Made by a program: the position numbers and the translations under genes
Shown: piece by piece, positions 24,658 through 34,172 of the stretch
How positions within the stretch are numbered: position 1 is the stretch's first letter
Layout: each line of letters begins with the position of its first letter
Source of the DNA: Lentzea guizhouensis
GTDB taxonomy: Bacteria; Actinomycetota; Actinomycetes; Mycobacteriales; Pseudonocardiaceae
NCBI RefSeq assembly: GCF_001701025.1
Contig: NZ_CP016793.1
Span: forward strand, 7,440,001 to 7,504,000
Length of the DNA stretch: 64,000 nt
Direction of reading: 5' to 3'
The notes under the pieces: model-generated
The model's input: only the letters and a program-made list of their open reading frames with translations
What the model was told of the DNA's origin: nothing
Databases searched by the model: none

Positions 24658-27600
24658 ATGGGCTGCGAGTTCAGGGTGCTGGGGCCGCTCGAGGTCGTCA
24701 AGGACGGCGTGGTCGTGCCGATCGGGGCCGGCAAGCTCAGGTCGCTGCTCGCCACGCTGTTGGTCCGGTACGGCGATAACGTATCGGCCGACGAGCTGGC
24801 GCGGGTGCTGTGGCCGGAGTCCTCGCCAGCCAGCCCTCGACGGGCGGTCAACACCTACGTCACGCGGTTGCGCAAGGCGCTGACCGAGGGGCTCATCCAC
24901 ACCACTCACGACGGCTACCGGTTGGAGGTGGGGCCGGACTCGCTGGACCTGATCGCGTTCCGCCGCCTGCTCGACCAGGCACGCACCGCGCCGGATCCCG
25001 TGCGGGAGCACAGGTTGCTGAGCCAGGCGCTGGAGCTGTGGCGTGGCGCGCCGCTGTCCGACGTCGACGTCGAGCACGCGGGACTCGCGGCGCTGGTCGA
25101 GCTCCACGTCGCGGCGGTGGAACGACGCGTCGAGCTTGACCTGGAGGCCGGCCGCGCGAGTGCCGTGATCGGGAAGTTGCGCACGCTCACCGAGACCCAC
25201 CAGCTGCGGGAACGGTTGTGGGGCCTGCTGATCCGCGCCCTGCGCCAGGCGGGCCGGACCGGTGAGGCGATCGAGACGTACCACCACGTCCGGCTGCTGC
25301 TCGTCGACGAGCTCGGCATCGACCCGAGCCCCGAGCTGAACCAGAACTACCTCAGCGTGCTCGGGTCCACTCCGCCGGTCGTGTCCCAGGCGGCGCCCGC
25401 GCGGGCGTGGTACCTGCTGCCGCCCGACCTGGGCGACTTCACCGGGCGCGACGCCGTTCCGGACCAGCTCACCGCACGGCTGACCGCGCCGGGCATGCCG
25501 ATCGTCACGCTCGTAGGGCCTCCAGGAATCGGCAAAACCGCGCTTGCGGTGCACCTCGCGCACCGCCTGGAGGACGTGTACCCGGACGGGAGGCTCTTCG
25601 TCGACCTGCGCGGCTACGCGACGCGGCCACCGGTCAGCGTGGAGCAGGCGCTCAGCCTGTTCCTGCGAGCGCTGGGCGTGCCGACCGATGTGGTGCCGCT
25701 CGACCACGAGGGGAAGCTGGCGCTGTTTCGCTCGATGGTGTCCGGCAAACGAGTGCTGGTGGTGCTCGACAACGCGGCCGACAGCGATCACGTGCGCGCG
25801 CTACTGCCCTCGTCGTCCGGCTGTGCGGTGCTGGTGACCAGCCGCGACGAGCTGCGCGGCCTGGCGGTCACGCACGGGGCGCGCCGGGTCGGCCTCGACG
25901 TCCTCACGACCGCGGAGGCGCAGGCGTTGCTGGTGGAGGTGCTCGGGGAGGAGGCGGTCGACGCCGAGCCGCATGCCACCGCCGACCTGGTCGACCTGTG
26001 CGCGTCATTGCCTCTCGCGTTGCGCATCGCGGCGGCGAACATCGCCGGCGCACCTCACGGCTCGATCAGCGGTCAGGCACAGGACCTGCGCGAGCGCCGG
26101 TTGGACGCGCTTGTGGTCGACAACGACGTTGTTGCGGTCCGCAGTGCGTTCGACCTTTCCTACGCCGCGATGCACCCGTTGGCACAGCGGATCTTCGGGC
26201 TGTGCGGCCTGGTGCCCGGTTCCGACTTCACCCCGGACATGATCGCCGTGATGGCCGGCATCGACGTGCGCGAGGCGGCGGTCGCGTTGCGAACGCTCGC
26301 CACCGGTCACCTGGTGCAGCAGCGCACGCCGTTCCGCTACCAGTTGCACGACCTGCTGCGGCTCTACGCCGGGGAACGGGCCGTGGCCGAGGACGCAGTG
26401 CCGCGGTTGCTGACCTGGTACCTGTCCGTCGTGCACACTGCCGCCGACTTGCTCTACCCCGAGATGGCCCGGCTGCCTGGGCCTCGCGCCACCGTGCCGT
26501 TCTCCGACGCCCAGTCCGCACTGGCATGGCTGGACGCGGAGCGCGCGAACCTCGTGGCCGCTATCCGGCACGCTGCCGAGCACGGTCAGCCGCAGTTCGC
26601 TTGGCAGCTCGCCGACGCGCTGGGCGGGTACTTCTGGATCCGGACCGACGGCACGGAATGGCTTGCTGCGGCGACCTTTGGCCTGCGCGCCGCCGTCGAA
26701 GCCGGTGACGACCAGGCGCGAGCGGCGATGTTCCACAGCCTCGGCACCCTCTACGCCGGCCGGTGCGAGTACGAGCGCGCGATCGAGTTCTACGACCAGG
26801 CGCTGCGAATCGCACGGGAGCTCGGAGTCCGGTCGATCGAGGTGGCCACCACCAACAACCTCGCCATCGTCCTGCAGGACCAGGGCCGGCTCGACGACGC
26901 CATCCGCCTCTACGCGGACGCGCTCGACGTCGGCGACCACGCCACCGCCGTGACAGTACGGGTGAACCTCGGGTCGGCCTACTGGGAGATGGGACGGCTG
27001 GCGGAAGCTCACACCCACTTCCGCACGGCCCGGAAGTTGTTGCAGCACACGACGTCCCGGCAGGCGGAGGTGGAGGTCTTGGACGGCCTGGCCCGAGTGG
27101 CTCTGGATGAGGGCGATCACCTCTGCGCCGCCGCACACGCGCGGGAAGCACTCGAACTCGCCCGGTCAACCGGCCAGCCGCGCTTGATCGCGGAAGCACA
27201 CAACACGCTGGGTACCGCCGCCCTGCACGGCGGACAGCCGGAGGAGGCGACCATTCACCACACCAACGCGTTGAGGACAGCCCAGGAGGTGGGCTTCGGT
27301 CGCGCTCAGGTGTCCGCCCTGATCGGTCTCGCCAATGCTCGGCGCGCGTCGGGTCACCTGGACGAAGCACTGGCGCTCTGCGAACAGGCGCTGAGCCTCG
27401 TGATCGCGGCCGGTCTCACCCTGCGCCGCGGCCGTGTGCTGCATGCGTTGGCGCAGGTGCACTCCGACCTCGGCCACGACGAGAAGGCGCTCGACCTCGC
27501 GCAGCAGGCGTTGCGTGTGCATCGGGCGACAGGTCACCGGCTCGGAGAGGCGCGCTCCCTGGGGCTGCTGGCGAACGTGTTGGCACGCTTGCAAAGCGTC

Positions 27601-27708
27601 GAGTCCGCGGGATCCCACCGAGCGGAAGCTGAGGCGCTGTTCGAGGCCATCGGAGCCGCGCACACGGACGTGGACTACACCGTGAAACTGGTGAACGACC
27701 GCGTTTGA
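24658..27708 (+). CDS. AfsR/SARP-type regulator (BTAD-NB-ARC-TPR)
   Basis: A 1016-residue regulator. Residues 1-95 are an OmpR-like winged helix (FRVLGPLEVVKDGVVVPIGA; ELARVLWPESSP), and about 97-240 a bacterial transcriptional activation domain. An NB-ARC ATPase follows, with Walker A GPPGIGKTAL near 287 and Walker B-like RVLVVLDNA. The C-terminal 350 residues are TPR repeats (ALRIARELGVRSIEVATTNN and similar). AfsR-family proteins activate secondary metabolism or morphological genes, often with ATP-dependent oligomerisation. It lies 75 bases after the ceramidase-like gene in the same direction and upstream of the biosynthetic cluster, so it could control either. The ATG at 24658 is the natural start. 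Confidence 0.88.
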   Translation: MGCEFRVLGPLEVVKDGVVVPIGAGKLRSLLATLLVRYGDNVSADELARVLWPESSPASPRRAVNTYVTRLRKALTEGLIHTTHDGYRLEVGPDSLDLIAFRRLLDQARTAPDPVREHRLLSQALELWRGAPLSDVDVEHAGLAALVELHVAAVERRVELDLEAGRASAVIGKLRTLTETHQLRERLWGLLIRALRQAGRTGEAIETYHHVRLLLVDELGIDPSPELNQNYLSVLGSTPPVVSQAAPARAWYLLPPDLGDFTGRDAVPDQLTARLTAPGMPIVTLVGPPGIGKTALAVHLAHRLEDVYPDGRLFVDLRGYATRPPVSVEQALSLFLRALGVPTDVVPLDHEGKLALFRSMVSGKRVLVVLDNAADSDHVRALLPSSSGCAVLVTSRDELRGLAVTHGARRVGLDVLTTAEAQALLVEVLGEEAVDAEPHATADLVDLCASLPLALRIAAANIAGAPHGSISGQAQDLRERRLDALVVDNDVVAVRSAFDLSYAAMHPLAQRIFGLCGLVPGSDFTPDMIAVMAGIDVREAAVALRTLATGHLVQQRTPFRYQLHDLLRLYAGERAVAEDAVPRLLTWYLSVVHTAADLLYPEMARLPGPRATVPFSDAQSALAWLDAERANLVAAIRHAAEHGQPQFAWQLADALGGYFWIRTDGTEWLAAATFGLRAAVEAGDDQARAAMFHSLGTLYAGRCEYERAIEFYDQALRIARELGVRSIEVATTNNLAIVLQDQGRLDDAIRLYADALDVGDHATAVTVRVNLGSAYWEMGRLAEAHTHFRTARKLLQHTTSRQAEVEVLDGLARVALDEGDHLCAAAHAREALELARSTGQPRLIAEAHNTLGTAALHGGQPEEATIHHTNALRTAQEVGFGRAQVSALIGLANARRASGHLDEALALCEQALSLVIAAGLTLRRGRVLHALAQVHSDLGHDEKALDLAQQALRVHRATGHRLGEARSLGLLANVLARLQSVESAGSHRAEAEALFEAIGAAHTDVDYTVKLVNDRV

Positions 27709-27778
27709 TCGAAGCCTACAGCGGCGAGGTCGCCGCGGCGGATCACGAAGCAGCCATCGTAGAAGTTGCATTCCGTGA

Positions 27779-27841
27779 GAGGTGTTCGTGGCGGCCGCCA
27801 GACAAGCCGGACTGGGCAGCGTTAGTCGCCACGAACACCTC
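27779..27841. repeat. 15-base perfect inverted repeat, 33-base spacer
   Basis: The arms GAGGTGTTCGTGGCG (27779-27793) and its exact complement (27827-27841) flank a 33-base loop, 70 bases after the AfsR stop. It could be a terminator, but the long spacer and absence of a T-run are unusual. It abuts transposon debris, so it might also be an element end. Apart from this and the IS remnant, the 27709-28021 stretch shows nothing else. Confidence 0.5.
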
Positions 27842-27847
27842 ACCGTA

Positions 27848-27935
27848 GGTTGGCGGGACCGTCTCGGCGGAGTCCTCCACGAGTATCGGTATGCCGCTTG
27901 GTCTGTGCGGACGTAATTTTCGGCACGCACACGGC
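27848..27935 (+). mobile_element. 3'-end remnant of an integrase-type transposase (fragment A)
   Basis: The plus strand reads DRLGGVLHEYRYAAWSVRT before a stop, the typical C-terminus of integrase-like transposases (...GGVIHEYRHAA). A conserved stretch ending GGACGTA.TTTTCGGCACG follows, presumably the right end of the element. Two related fragments are at 28981 and 49285. Nothing of the catalytic domain remains. Confidence 0.5.
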
Positions 27936-28021
27936 TGTGCGTGCCGGTGATCCAGCGGCGAGGAGCGCTGAGACGGCGCCTCCCATGGAGTTCCCCGGCG
28001 AGGATGACGGGTTCGCCGACC

Positions 28022-28912
28022 TGTGAGGTGCCAGAACTCCGCACACACGCGCTGAGCTGCGGTGGTCGGGCACTATTGTTTGGTCGGCATGATCGTGGGC
28101 GTGGCGCTGCGACTGCTGTACTTCGTCTTTGTCCGGCAGGGTGGCTGGCTGGTTTTGCTCGGCCGGTCCTCGGCGGCCAAGGACGTCGAGTTGTTGGTGT
28201 TGCGGTGGCATCGGCGCTTGGTCGCGAAGAAGTGGACCTATCCGAACCGGAGTGGTCGGCCGCGGATCGATGAGGCCGTGGTGGCGTTGATCGAGCGGAT
28301 GGCGCGGGAGAACACGGGCTGGGGTTACCGCCGTATCCAAGGTGAGCTGCTCAAGCTCGGCCATCGGACGGCCGCGTCGACTGTTCGCCGGGTGCTCAAG
28401 CGGCTTCGGATTCCGCCTTCGCCTACTCGGAACTCCGACACGTCGTGGCGGCGGTTCCTGCGCGCTCAAGCGGGGAGCATGCTGGCGTGCGACTTCCGCT
28501 ACGTCGACTGCGCCGTTACCGTGAAGCGGGTGTGCGTATTCTTCGTGATGGAGGTCGGCACCCGCTACGTCCACATCCTCGGCACCACCACCAACCCTGA
28601 CGGGCGCTGGACCACAGAGCAGGCTCGCAACCTCCTCATGGAGTTGGACGACCGGGCCAGCGAGTTTCGTTTCCTGGTTCGTGACAGCGCAGCCCAGTTC
28701 ATAGCGTCGTTCGATTCCGTTCTCACTACAACCAGCGGCGACCACACCGAGCGCGACACCACACTCCACCACGACCCGATCACCCGACCGGAGACCCCGG
28801 CTGTAGAGCCGTACGTCGCCGGCGAGTGCTTGGCGGCTTGATCAACGAGTACGAACCTGCAGCAGCTTGATTCGCAGATCAGGCCCGTTGAGCCATGTTT
28901 TGGCATCCCACA
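28022..28912 (+). mobile_element. Insertion sequence, internally deleted copy
   Basis: The left end TGTGAGGTGCCA and the right end TGGCATCCCACA are imperfect inverted repeats matching the ends of the intact element at 56436-57621. The copy is about 890 bases against about 1186, so about 300 bases are missing. Relative to the full-length transposase two blocks are deleted, one near the N-terminus and one removing the end of the catalytic domain. No clear target duplication is visible. It should be immobile by itself but could be moved by the intact copy. Confidence 0.75.
28089..28841 (+). pseudogene. Transposase with two internal deletions
   Basis: An open frame of 250 residues starting MIVGVALRLLYFVFV. 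The helix-turn-helix region is interrupted where ELLVLR joins directly to [10 protein letters not shown], missing about 54 residues present in the intact copy. The second deletion follows SFDSVLT and removes the second half of the DDE domain, including the catalytic glutamate (AERF in the intact copy). The first Asp (ACDFRYVDC) and the RDSAAQF Asp remain. Despite its open frame the protein cannot be catalytic. Confidence 0.75.
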
Positions 28913-28980
28913 CCCTGTGCGGGGCTGGCCTCAGGCTGGCGAACCCGCTCAGATCGGACGCCTCGTCATAGACCGACATG

Positions 28981-29054
28981 ATCTTCTCGGCCGAATCATC
29001 CACGCGTATCGCCATGCGCCTTGACTTGCACGGACGTAGTTTTCGGCACGCGCA
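28981..29054 (+). mobile_element. 3'-end remnant of an integrase-type transposase (fragment B)
   Basis: The plus strand reads LLGRIIHAYRHAP and stops, followed by the same GGACGTAGTTTTCGGCACG tail as fragments A and C. It lies just beyond the right end of the deleted IS copy and 60 bases before the end of the biosynthetic cluster, marking its left border as a transposon-rich junction. Confidence 0.5.
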
Positions 29055-29114
29055 GGGGTGAAGACGCTCTGGTCGCACCTCGGCCGCCCTCACTGCACGA
29101 GCACCCGAGGACGG

Positions 29115-30887
29115 TCAGGCGCCGGACAGGGCGGTCGCGAGCGCGCGTGGTGTCGGGTTGCGCATCAGGTCCACGAGCCGCAACGCGATGCCGTCCGCGC
29201 GCATCTCGGCGATGACGTTCACCGCGTGCAGCGAGTTGCCGCCGACGACGAAGAAGTCGTCCTCCGGGCCGACGTCGGTGCCCAGCACCCTGGTCCAGAT
29301 GTGCCGGATCCGGTCGCCGAGGTCGCCGGCCACCGGCGCGGAGGGTGCGGACACCGGCTCCGGCAGCGCCGACTCGTCGAGCTTTCCGTTGACCGTCAAC
29401 GGAAGCGTGTCCAGCACGGTGATGGTGGCCGGGGTCATGTACGCGGGCAGTGACGCCCGTGCGTGCGCGGCGACGTCCTCGACGTCCACCTGATCCGACG
29501 GCGTGACGTAGGCGTCCAGCCGTGCCGTGTTGGGGTCGTCCGCGACCGCCCTGCGCACCACCACCGCCGAGGAGTGCACGCCGGGATGCGCCTGCAGCAC
29601 GGCGCGGATCTCGTCCAGTTCGATGCGGTGGCCGCGGATCTTGACCTGGCTGTCCAGCCTGCCGAGGTGCTCCAGGGTGCCGTCGGGGAGCAGCCTGCCG
29701 AGGTCGCCGCTGCGGTACATGGTCCCGCCCCGGAACGGGTCGGCCGGGAAGCGCGCCGCGGTCAGTTCGGGCCGGTTGAGGTAACCGAGCGCGACGCCGG
29801 CACCGCCGACGTGGATCTCGCCGGACGTGCCGGGCGGGACGAGCTCGCCGAGCTCGTCGAGGACGTAGACGTACCAGCCGGGCAGCGGCCTGCCCACCGA
29901 CCGGGAGCCCACCTCGGCGAGCGTCCGGGTGACCGTCTGTTCGGTGACGTGCACCGTGGTCTCGGTGATGCCGAACATGTTGACCACGCGGCAGTCCGGA
30001 TGCGCGTCGAACCAGGGCAGCAGGCTCCTGGTGTCGAGCGGTTCGCCGCCGAAGATCAGCAGCCGCACGCCGATCTCGTCGTGCGGCACCGCGAGCAGCT
30101 GCGCGAACGCCGACGGGGTCTGGTTGAGCACGGTGACGGACTCGGCGAGGAGGAGGTCGCGGAACCGCTCCGGGTTCCGCGAGTCCACATAAGACACCAC
30201 GACGAGACGGCCACCGGTCAGCAGGCAGCCCCAGATCTCCCAGACGGAGAAGTCGAACGCGCTCGAGTGGAACAGGGTCCACACGTCGCCGCCGCCGAGC
30301 CGGTACTCGTCCCGGGTGGACTCGACCAGCCAGGTCACGTTGCGGTGCGGGACGACGACGCCTTTCGGCTCCCCGGTCGAGCCCGACGTGTAGATGACGT
30401 ACGCCGGGTCACCGGGCTCGACCGCGGCGGTGCGGCCGTCGGCCGCCAGCGCGCGGACCTCATCGGGGGTGACTGTCTTCGCCGGCACGTCGAGGTCGAC
30501 GAGCTTGGTGATGACCACCTTCGCGCCGGTGTCGCGAACCGTGTGCGCTCGCCTGTTCAGCGGGTAGGACGGATCAGTGGGCGCGTACACCGCGCCCGCC
30601 TTCAGCACCCCGAGCAGCACGGCGACCAGTTCCGCGCCGCGGTCGAGGCACACGACCACGATGTCGCCCGGTGCCACGCCCAGGGCAGCCAGCCCGCGGG
30701 CCACCTCGTCGGCGTGGCGGCCGAGCTCCGCGTAGGTCAGGCTCGTGGTGCCGTCGGTGACCGCGACCGCGTCCGGCGCGGTGGCGGCGACCCGGTCGAA
30801 CGCCGAGGTGATCGTCGCGGGCTCGGCGGTCACCGACCGCGGGGACACGCCGAGCGTGATCAGGTCGGGATCGGCTGTGCGGGTCAC
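29115..30887 (-). CDS. NRPS adenylation-thiolation (A-T) protein, threonine-type code
   Basis: A 590-residue stand-alone A-T didomain. Core motifs: TYAELG, IYTSGSTGEPKG (A3), FDFSVWEIWG (A4), NMFGITETTVH (A5), YRSGDLGRL (A7), GHRIELDEI (A8), NGKLDESALP (A10), then the carrier motif FFVVGGNSLHA. My manual reading of the specificity positions gives D-F-W-N-I-G-M-V-H-K, the published signature for threonine. The GTG start at 30887 overlaps the thioesterase gene's stop. With the adjacent thioesterase and P450 it forms a three-gene set like those that hydroxylate a carrier-bound amino acid and release it (as in vancomycin-type beta-hydroxytyrosine formation). A threonine-loaded version would be unusual. 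Confidence 0.85.
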   Translation of the reverse strand: MTRTADPDLITLGVSPRSVTAEPATITSAFDRVAATAPDAVAVTDGTTSLTYAELGRHADEVARGLAALGVAPGDIVVVCLDRGAELVAVLLGVLKAGAVYAPTDPSYPLNRRAHTVRDTGAKVVITKLVDLDVPAKTVTPDEVRALAADGRTAAVEPGDPAYVIYTSGSTGEPKGVVVPHRNVTWLVESTRDEYRLGGGDVWTLFHSSAFDFSVWEIWGCLLTGGRLVVVSYVDSRNPERFRDLLLAESVTVLNQTPSAFAQLLAVPHDEIGVRLLIFGGEPLDTRSLLPWFDAHPDCRVVNMFGITETTVHVTEQTVTRTLAEVGSRSVGRPLPGWYVYVLDELGELVPPGTSGEIHVGGAGVALGYLNRPELTAARFPADPFRGGTMYRSGDLGRLLPDGTLEHLGRLDSQVKIRGHRIELDEIRAVLQAHPGVHSSAVVVRRAVADDPNTARLDAYVTPSDQVDVEDVAAHARASLPAYMTPATITVLDTLPLTVNGKLDESALPEPVSAPSAPVAGDLGDRIRHIWTRVLGTDVGPEDDFFVVGGNSLHAVNVIAEMRADGIALRLVDLMRNPTPRALATALSGA

Positions 30888-31582
30888 CGCGCTTCTCCTC
30901 CGTGGACGGACGTGTCGATGAGCGACAGCACCGGTTCGACGCTCTCGGTCAGGTACATGTGCCCGCCGGGCATCTCGGCCAGCACGAAGTCCCGGCTGGT
31001 CGAGCCGGCCCAGCCGGCGGCCTGGTCGACGGAGACCAGCGTGTCCGCCTTGCCGACGATCGCCGTGATCGGCACGGGCAGCGGTTCGGCCGTGCCGGGT
31101 TCGTAGCGCTCGAACATCTCGACGTCGGCGCGCAGGGTCGGCAGGATCAGCTCGCGCAGCTCCGGATCGGACATCGCGGCGTCGGTGACCCCGGCGAACT
31201 CCGCGACCTTGGCGAGGAACGCGTCGTCCGGCAGGCCCGTCGCGCCGAGCGAGCGGTTCTCGCCGGGCGCCGCGGCTCCGCTGACGAACAGCGCGGCCAC
31301 GGTGACGTCCGGTGCCCCGGCGAGCCGGTGCGCCAGCTCGAACGCGATCAGGGCGCCGAGGCAGTGCCCGAACAGCACCACCTCGCCCGCCCCGGCCAGC
31401 GTGGGCATCAGGTCGTCGACCACGGCGTGCACGTCGCGCAGGGGTTCCACGTCGACGCGCCGTTCCCTGCCGGGCAGCAGCGCGGGCCGGATGTCGAAGC
31501 GGTCGCCGCACAGCGGCCGCCACGCGTGGTAGTACGACGTGCCGCCGCCCGCGTAAGGCAGGCAGATCAACGGTGTCGGCAT
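30884..31582 (-). CDS. Type II thioesterase (alpha/beta hydrolase)
   Basis: A 232-residue thioesterase: LICLPYAGGG at the N-terminus, the nucleophile elbow GHCLG and a late His in MPGGHMYL. In this elbow (GHCLGA) a cysteine occupies the position that is serine in most type II thioesterases (GHSMG), as in a minority of these enzymes. Starts at 31603 (ATGA overlap with the P450 stop), 31585 and 31582 are possible; AGGAG is best placed for the last two. Lying between the P450 and the threonine-type A-T gene, it more likely releases the modified aminoacyl group from that carrier than acts as a general editor. A second, serine-type TEII is encoded at 45699. Confidence 0.8.
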   Translation of the reverse strand: MPTPLICLPYAGGGTSYYHAWRPLCGDRFDIRPALLPGRERRVDVEPLRDVHAVVDDLMPTLAGAGEVVLFGHCLGALIAFELAHRLAGAPDVTVAALFVSGAAAPGENRSLGATGLPDDAFLAKVAEFAGVTDAAMSDPELRELILPTLRADVEMFERYEPGTAEPLPVPITAIVGKADTLVSVDQAAGWAGSTSRDFVLAEMPGGHMYLTESVEPVLSLIDTSVHGGEAR

Positions 31583-31599
31583 CACGGCCCCGCTCCTGT

Positions 31600-32874
31600 T
31601 CATTCCCGCGGCAGCAGCGCGTCGTAGCGGATCGGCAGGCTGCGCAGGCCGCGGCTGGTGGAGTTGTCGAACGCCCACTCGAGCTCGGCCGGGTCGACCG
31701 CGAGCCGCAGCCCCTGCAGACGCCGCAGCAGGGTCGGGAACGCGATCGAGCCCTCGACCCGGGACAGCGGCGCGCCCGCGCAGAAGTGCGGTCCGTGCCC
31801 GAACGACAGGTGCCGGTTGGCCTGCCGGGTGATGTCCAGCTCGCCCGGGTTCTCGAACACCGCCGGGTCGTGGTTGGCGGCACCGAGCAGCACGTGCACG
31901 AAGCTCTGCTTCGGGATCTTCACCCCGGCCAGCTCCATGTCCTCGGTGCTGATCCGCAGCGTGCCGCGGAAGACCGGGGACTCGAACCGCAGGAACTCCT
32001 CGACCGCCGACTCGACCAGCGACGGGTCGTTCTTCAGCAGCTCGAACTGGTCGGGGTGCGCCAGCAGCGACGACATGCCGTTGCCGATCAGGTGCGCGGT
32101 CGTCTTGTGCCCGGCGATGATCAGCAGCACGAGGTTGGAGATCAGCTCCGCCTCGCTGTAGACGTCGTCCTCGTCCGCCGCCCTGATCAGCACGCTGGCC
32201 AGGTCGTCGCCGAGGTTCTTCCGCCGGTCGGCGAGCAGGCCGACGAGGTACTCCTCGACCTTGTCGCTGGCGCTCTTGAGCATCCGGTTGCGCTCGTCGT
32301 CCGGGTACGGCGCGTTGCTGAGCAGGACGACGTCGTGCTTGACCTGGCCGCGGTCGTCCGGCGGGATGGCGAGGAACTCGCTGATGACGTTCATCGGCAG
32401 GTCGAACGCGAACGTCATCAGGTCGAGCTCACCGGACTGCGGGAACCGGTCGATCAGGTCGTCGGTGATCCGCTGGATCTTCGGCCGCATCATCTCCATG
32501 CGCCGCGCGGTGAACGCCTTGCTGACGAGCTTGCGCAACCGGGTGTGGTCGGGCGGGTCGGCGTTGAGCATGTGGTGCACGAGGATCGGGCTCGCGTCCT
32601 TGAGCTGCTCCTGGAACCAGTCCGGTGCCGCGGAGAGCTGCTTCGACAGCCGCGGGTCGCCGAACGCGTTGAGCGCGGTCTCGTAGTCGGCGACGACGTA
32701 CGCCTCCGCGCCGGGCGGGTGGTTGATCTTGTGCACCGGGCAGTGGCTCCGGACCTCGTTGTCCCAGCCGTGCACGTCGTCGCCGGGGTTGTTGAAGAAC
32801 TCGGGTGGCAGCGTCTGGTCCGGGGTCCAGTCCTGGTGGGCGGACACGGAGCTGCCGTTGTCGACTGCGGTCAC
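31600..32874 (-). CDS. Cytochrome P450 (associated with A-T and thioesterase)
   Basis: A 424-residue bacterial P450. The I-helix oxygen-activation motif is AGHKTTAHL, in which the usual acidic residue before the threonine pair is Lys. The K-helix ExxR is EEFLRFESP, and the haem loop is FGHGPHFCAGAPLSR with the Cys thiolate. The GTG start at 32874 overlaps the exporter's stop (GTGA). It uses ferredoxin partners encoded elsewhere. By position it probably oxidises an aminoacyl group held on the carrier domain of the A-T protein (29115-30887). The Lys substitution is unusual, and NRPS-associated P450s do often depart from the AG(D/E)T consensus. Confidence 0.85.
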   Translation of the reverse strand: MTAVDNGSSVSAHQDWTPDQTLPPEFFNNPGDDVHGWDNEVRSHCPVHKINHPPGAEAYVVADYETALNAFGDPRLSKQLSAAPDWFQEQLKDASPILVHHMLNADPPDHTRLRKLVSKAFTARRMEMMRPKIQRITDDLIDRFPQSGELDLMTFAFDLPMNVISEFLAIPPDDRGQVKHDVVLLSNAPYPDDERNRMLKSASDKVEEYLVGLLADRRKNLGDDLASVLIRAADEDDVYSEAELISNLVLLIIAGHKTTAHLIGNGMSSLLAHPDQFELLKNDPSLVESAVEEFLRFESPVFRGTLRISTEDMELAGVKIPKQSFVHVLLGAANHDPAVFENPGELDITRQANRHLSFGHGPHFCAGAPLSRVEGSIAFPTLLRRLQGLRLAVDPAELEWAFDNSTSRGLRSLPIRYDALLPRE

Positions 32875-34157
32875 GGCTTGACTTCCTCCAACTGGTGCGG
32901 GCTGGGCAACGAGCGCATGGTCGGCGTGAAGCTGACCAGTGCGATGAGGGTGGCGACGGTGCAGATGGTGCCGAAGACGACCGACGGCCCGCCTGCGTCG
33001 AAGAGCTTGCCGATGGAGAACAGGCCGATCGGCTGCACGATGAGGGACAGGAAGAACACGGCGCCGAGCACCCGTCCCTGCGTCTTGTCCGGGGCGAGCA
33101 CGGCGACGTACGAGAGGGTGAGCGCGGTCATGATCGGGCCGCGCACGAACACGAGGCCGACGAGCAGGCCCATGACCCACAGGCTCGGCACGAACGAGAG
33201 CAGCAGCGCGGCGATCGGGCCGATCCAGGCGGCGTAGAAGAAGATGTAGCTCGGCTTGACCCTCTTGAGCACCGGCGCGGCGATGAACGCGCCGGTGATG
33301 CCGCCGATGCCGGCGCAGGCGACGGCCAGGCCGATCAGGGCGGTCGAGTCGCTCTCGCTGTGCCCGGTCGCGGCGATCGCCAGGAACACGCCGGTGTGGT
33401 TGAACACCATGTTCGACCCCATGGTCCACAGCAGCGTCCAGAAGAGGATCGGCTGCCGCCGGATCACCTGGAAGCCTTCCTTGGCGTGGCGCTTGCCGTC
33501 GTCGACGCCCACCTGTTCGGTCTGCAGCGGCTTCTTGATGAACAGCAGCAGCACCGACGACAGCACGAAGGCGACCGCCGCCCCGAGGTAGGGGAACGCG
33601 CGGCCGACGGCGAACAGCGCACCGCCGACCGGCGGGCCGATCAGGGTCGCGCCGAAGAACCGCACGGTGTTCTGCGACATCGCGGTCGTGACCTGCTCCG
33701 GCGGCACCAGCGCCTTGATCGCGGCGATGCCGGCGGGCTGGGACAGGCTGAGGAAGACCGCCGAGGCCATCGCGATCACCAGGATCAGCACCAGGTTGAC
33801 GATGCCGGCGGCGATCAGCAGGCACAGCAGGCCGAGCAGCACGGCGCGGACCAGATTGCAGGTCAGCAGCAGCCGCTTGCGGTCGAACCGGTCGGCGAAC
33901 TGACCGGCGGGGATGGACACCAGCCCGGCGACGACCACCTGCAGCGCGGCGATGAGACCGGCCCAGGTCGCGGACCCGGTCGTCGCGAGGATGAGCAGCG
34001 GGTAGGCGAACTCCGCCGTCTCCTTCGCGATGGCCGCGACGGCCTCACTCGACCACAGCGCCTGGAAGTTCATGTTGCGCCGCAAGGGGACGACGGCCTC
34101 GGCGGTGGCCTCGGCGCCGGGCTCCGCGGGCGCCGACGGGCTGTTGCTGGTGGACAT
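32871..34157 (-). CDS. MFS exporter (EntS/MFS_3 type)
   Basis: A 428-residue MFS protein with a hydrophilic 25-residue N-terminal extension, then twelve helices. The loop FADRFDRKRLLL follows helix 2, as in EntS/MFS_3 exporters of siderophores and macrolides. The ATG at 34157 lies 15 bases after the PKS gene. Within the biosynthetic cluster it is the obvious route of product export and self-protection. No ABC-type exporter is present in the cluster, so this is probably the sole dedicated efflux protein. Confidence 0.83.
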   Translation of the reverse strand: MSTSNSPSAPAEPGAEATAEAVVPLRRNMNFQALWSSEAVAAIAKETAEFAYPLLILATTGSATWAGLIAALQVVVAGLVSIPAGQFADRFDRKRLLLTCNLVRAVLLGLLCLLIAAGIVNLVLILVIAMASAVFLSLSQPAGIAAIKALVPPEQVTTAMSQNTVRFFGATLIGPPVGGALFAVGRAFPYLGAAVAFVLSSVLLLFIKKPLQTEQVGVDDGKRHAKEGFQVIRRQPILFWTLLWTMGSNMVFNHTGVFLAIAATGHSESDSTALIGLAVACAGIGGITGAFIAAPVLKRVKPSYIFFYAAWIGPIAALLLSFVPSLWVMGLLVGLVFVRGPIMTALTLSYVAVLAPDKTQGRVLGAVFFLSLIVQPIGLFSIGKLFDAGGPSVVFGTICTVATLIALVSFTPTMRSLPSPHQLEEVKP

Positions 34158-34172
34158 CAGGTCTATCCCCGT

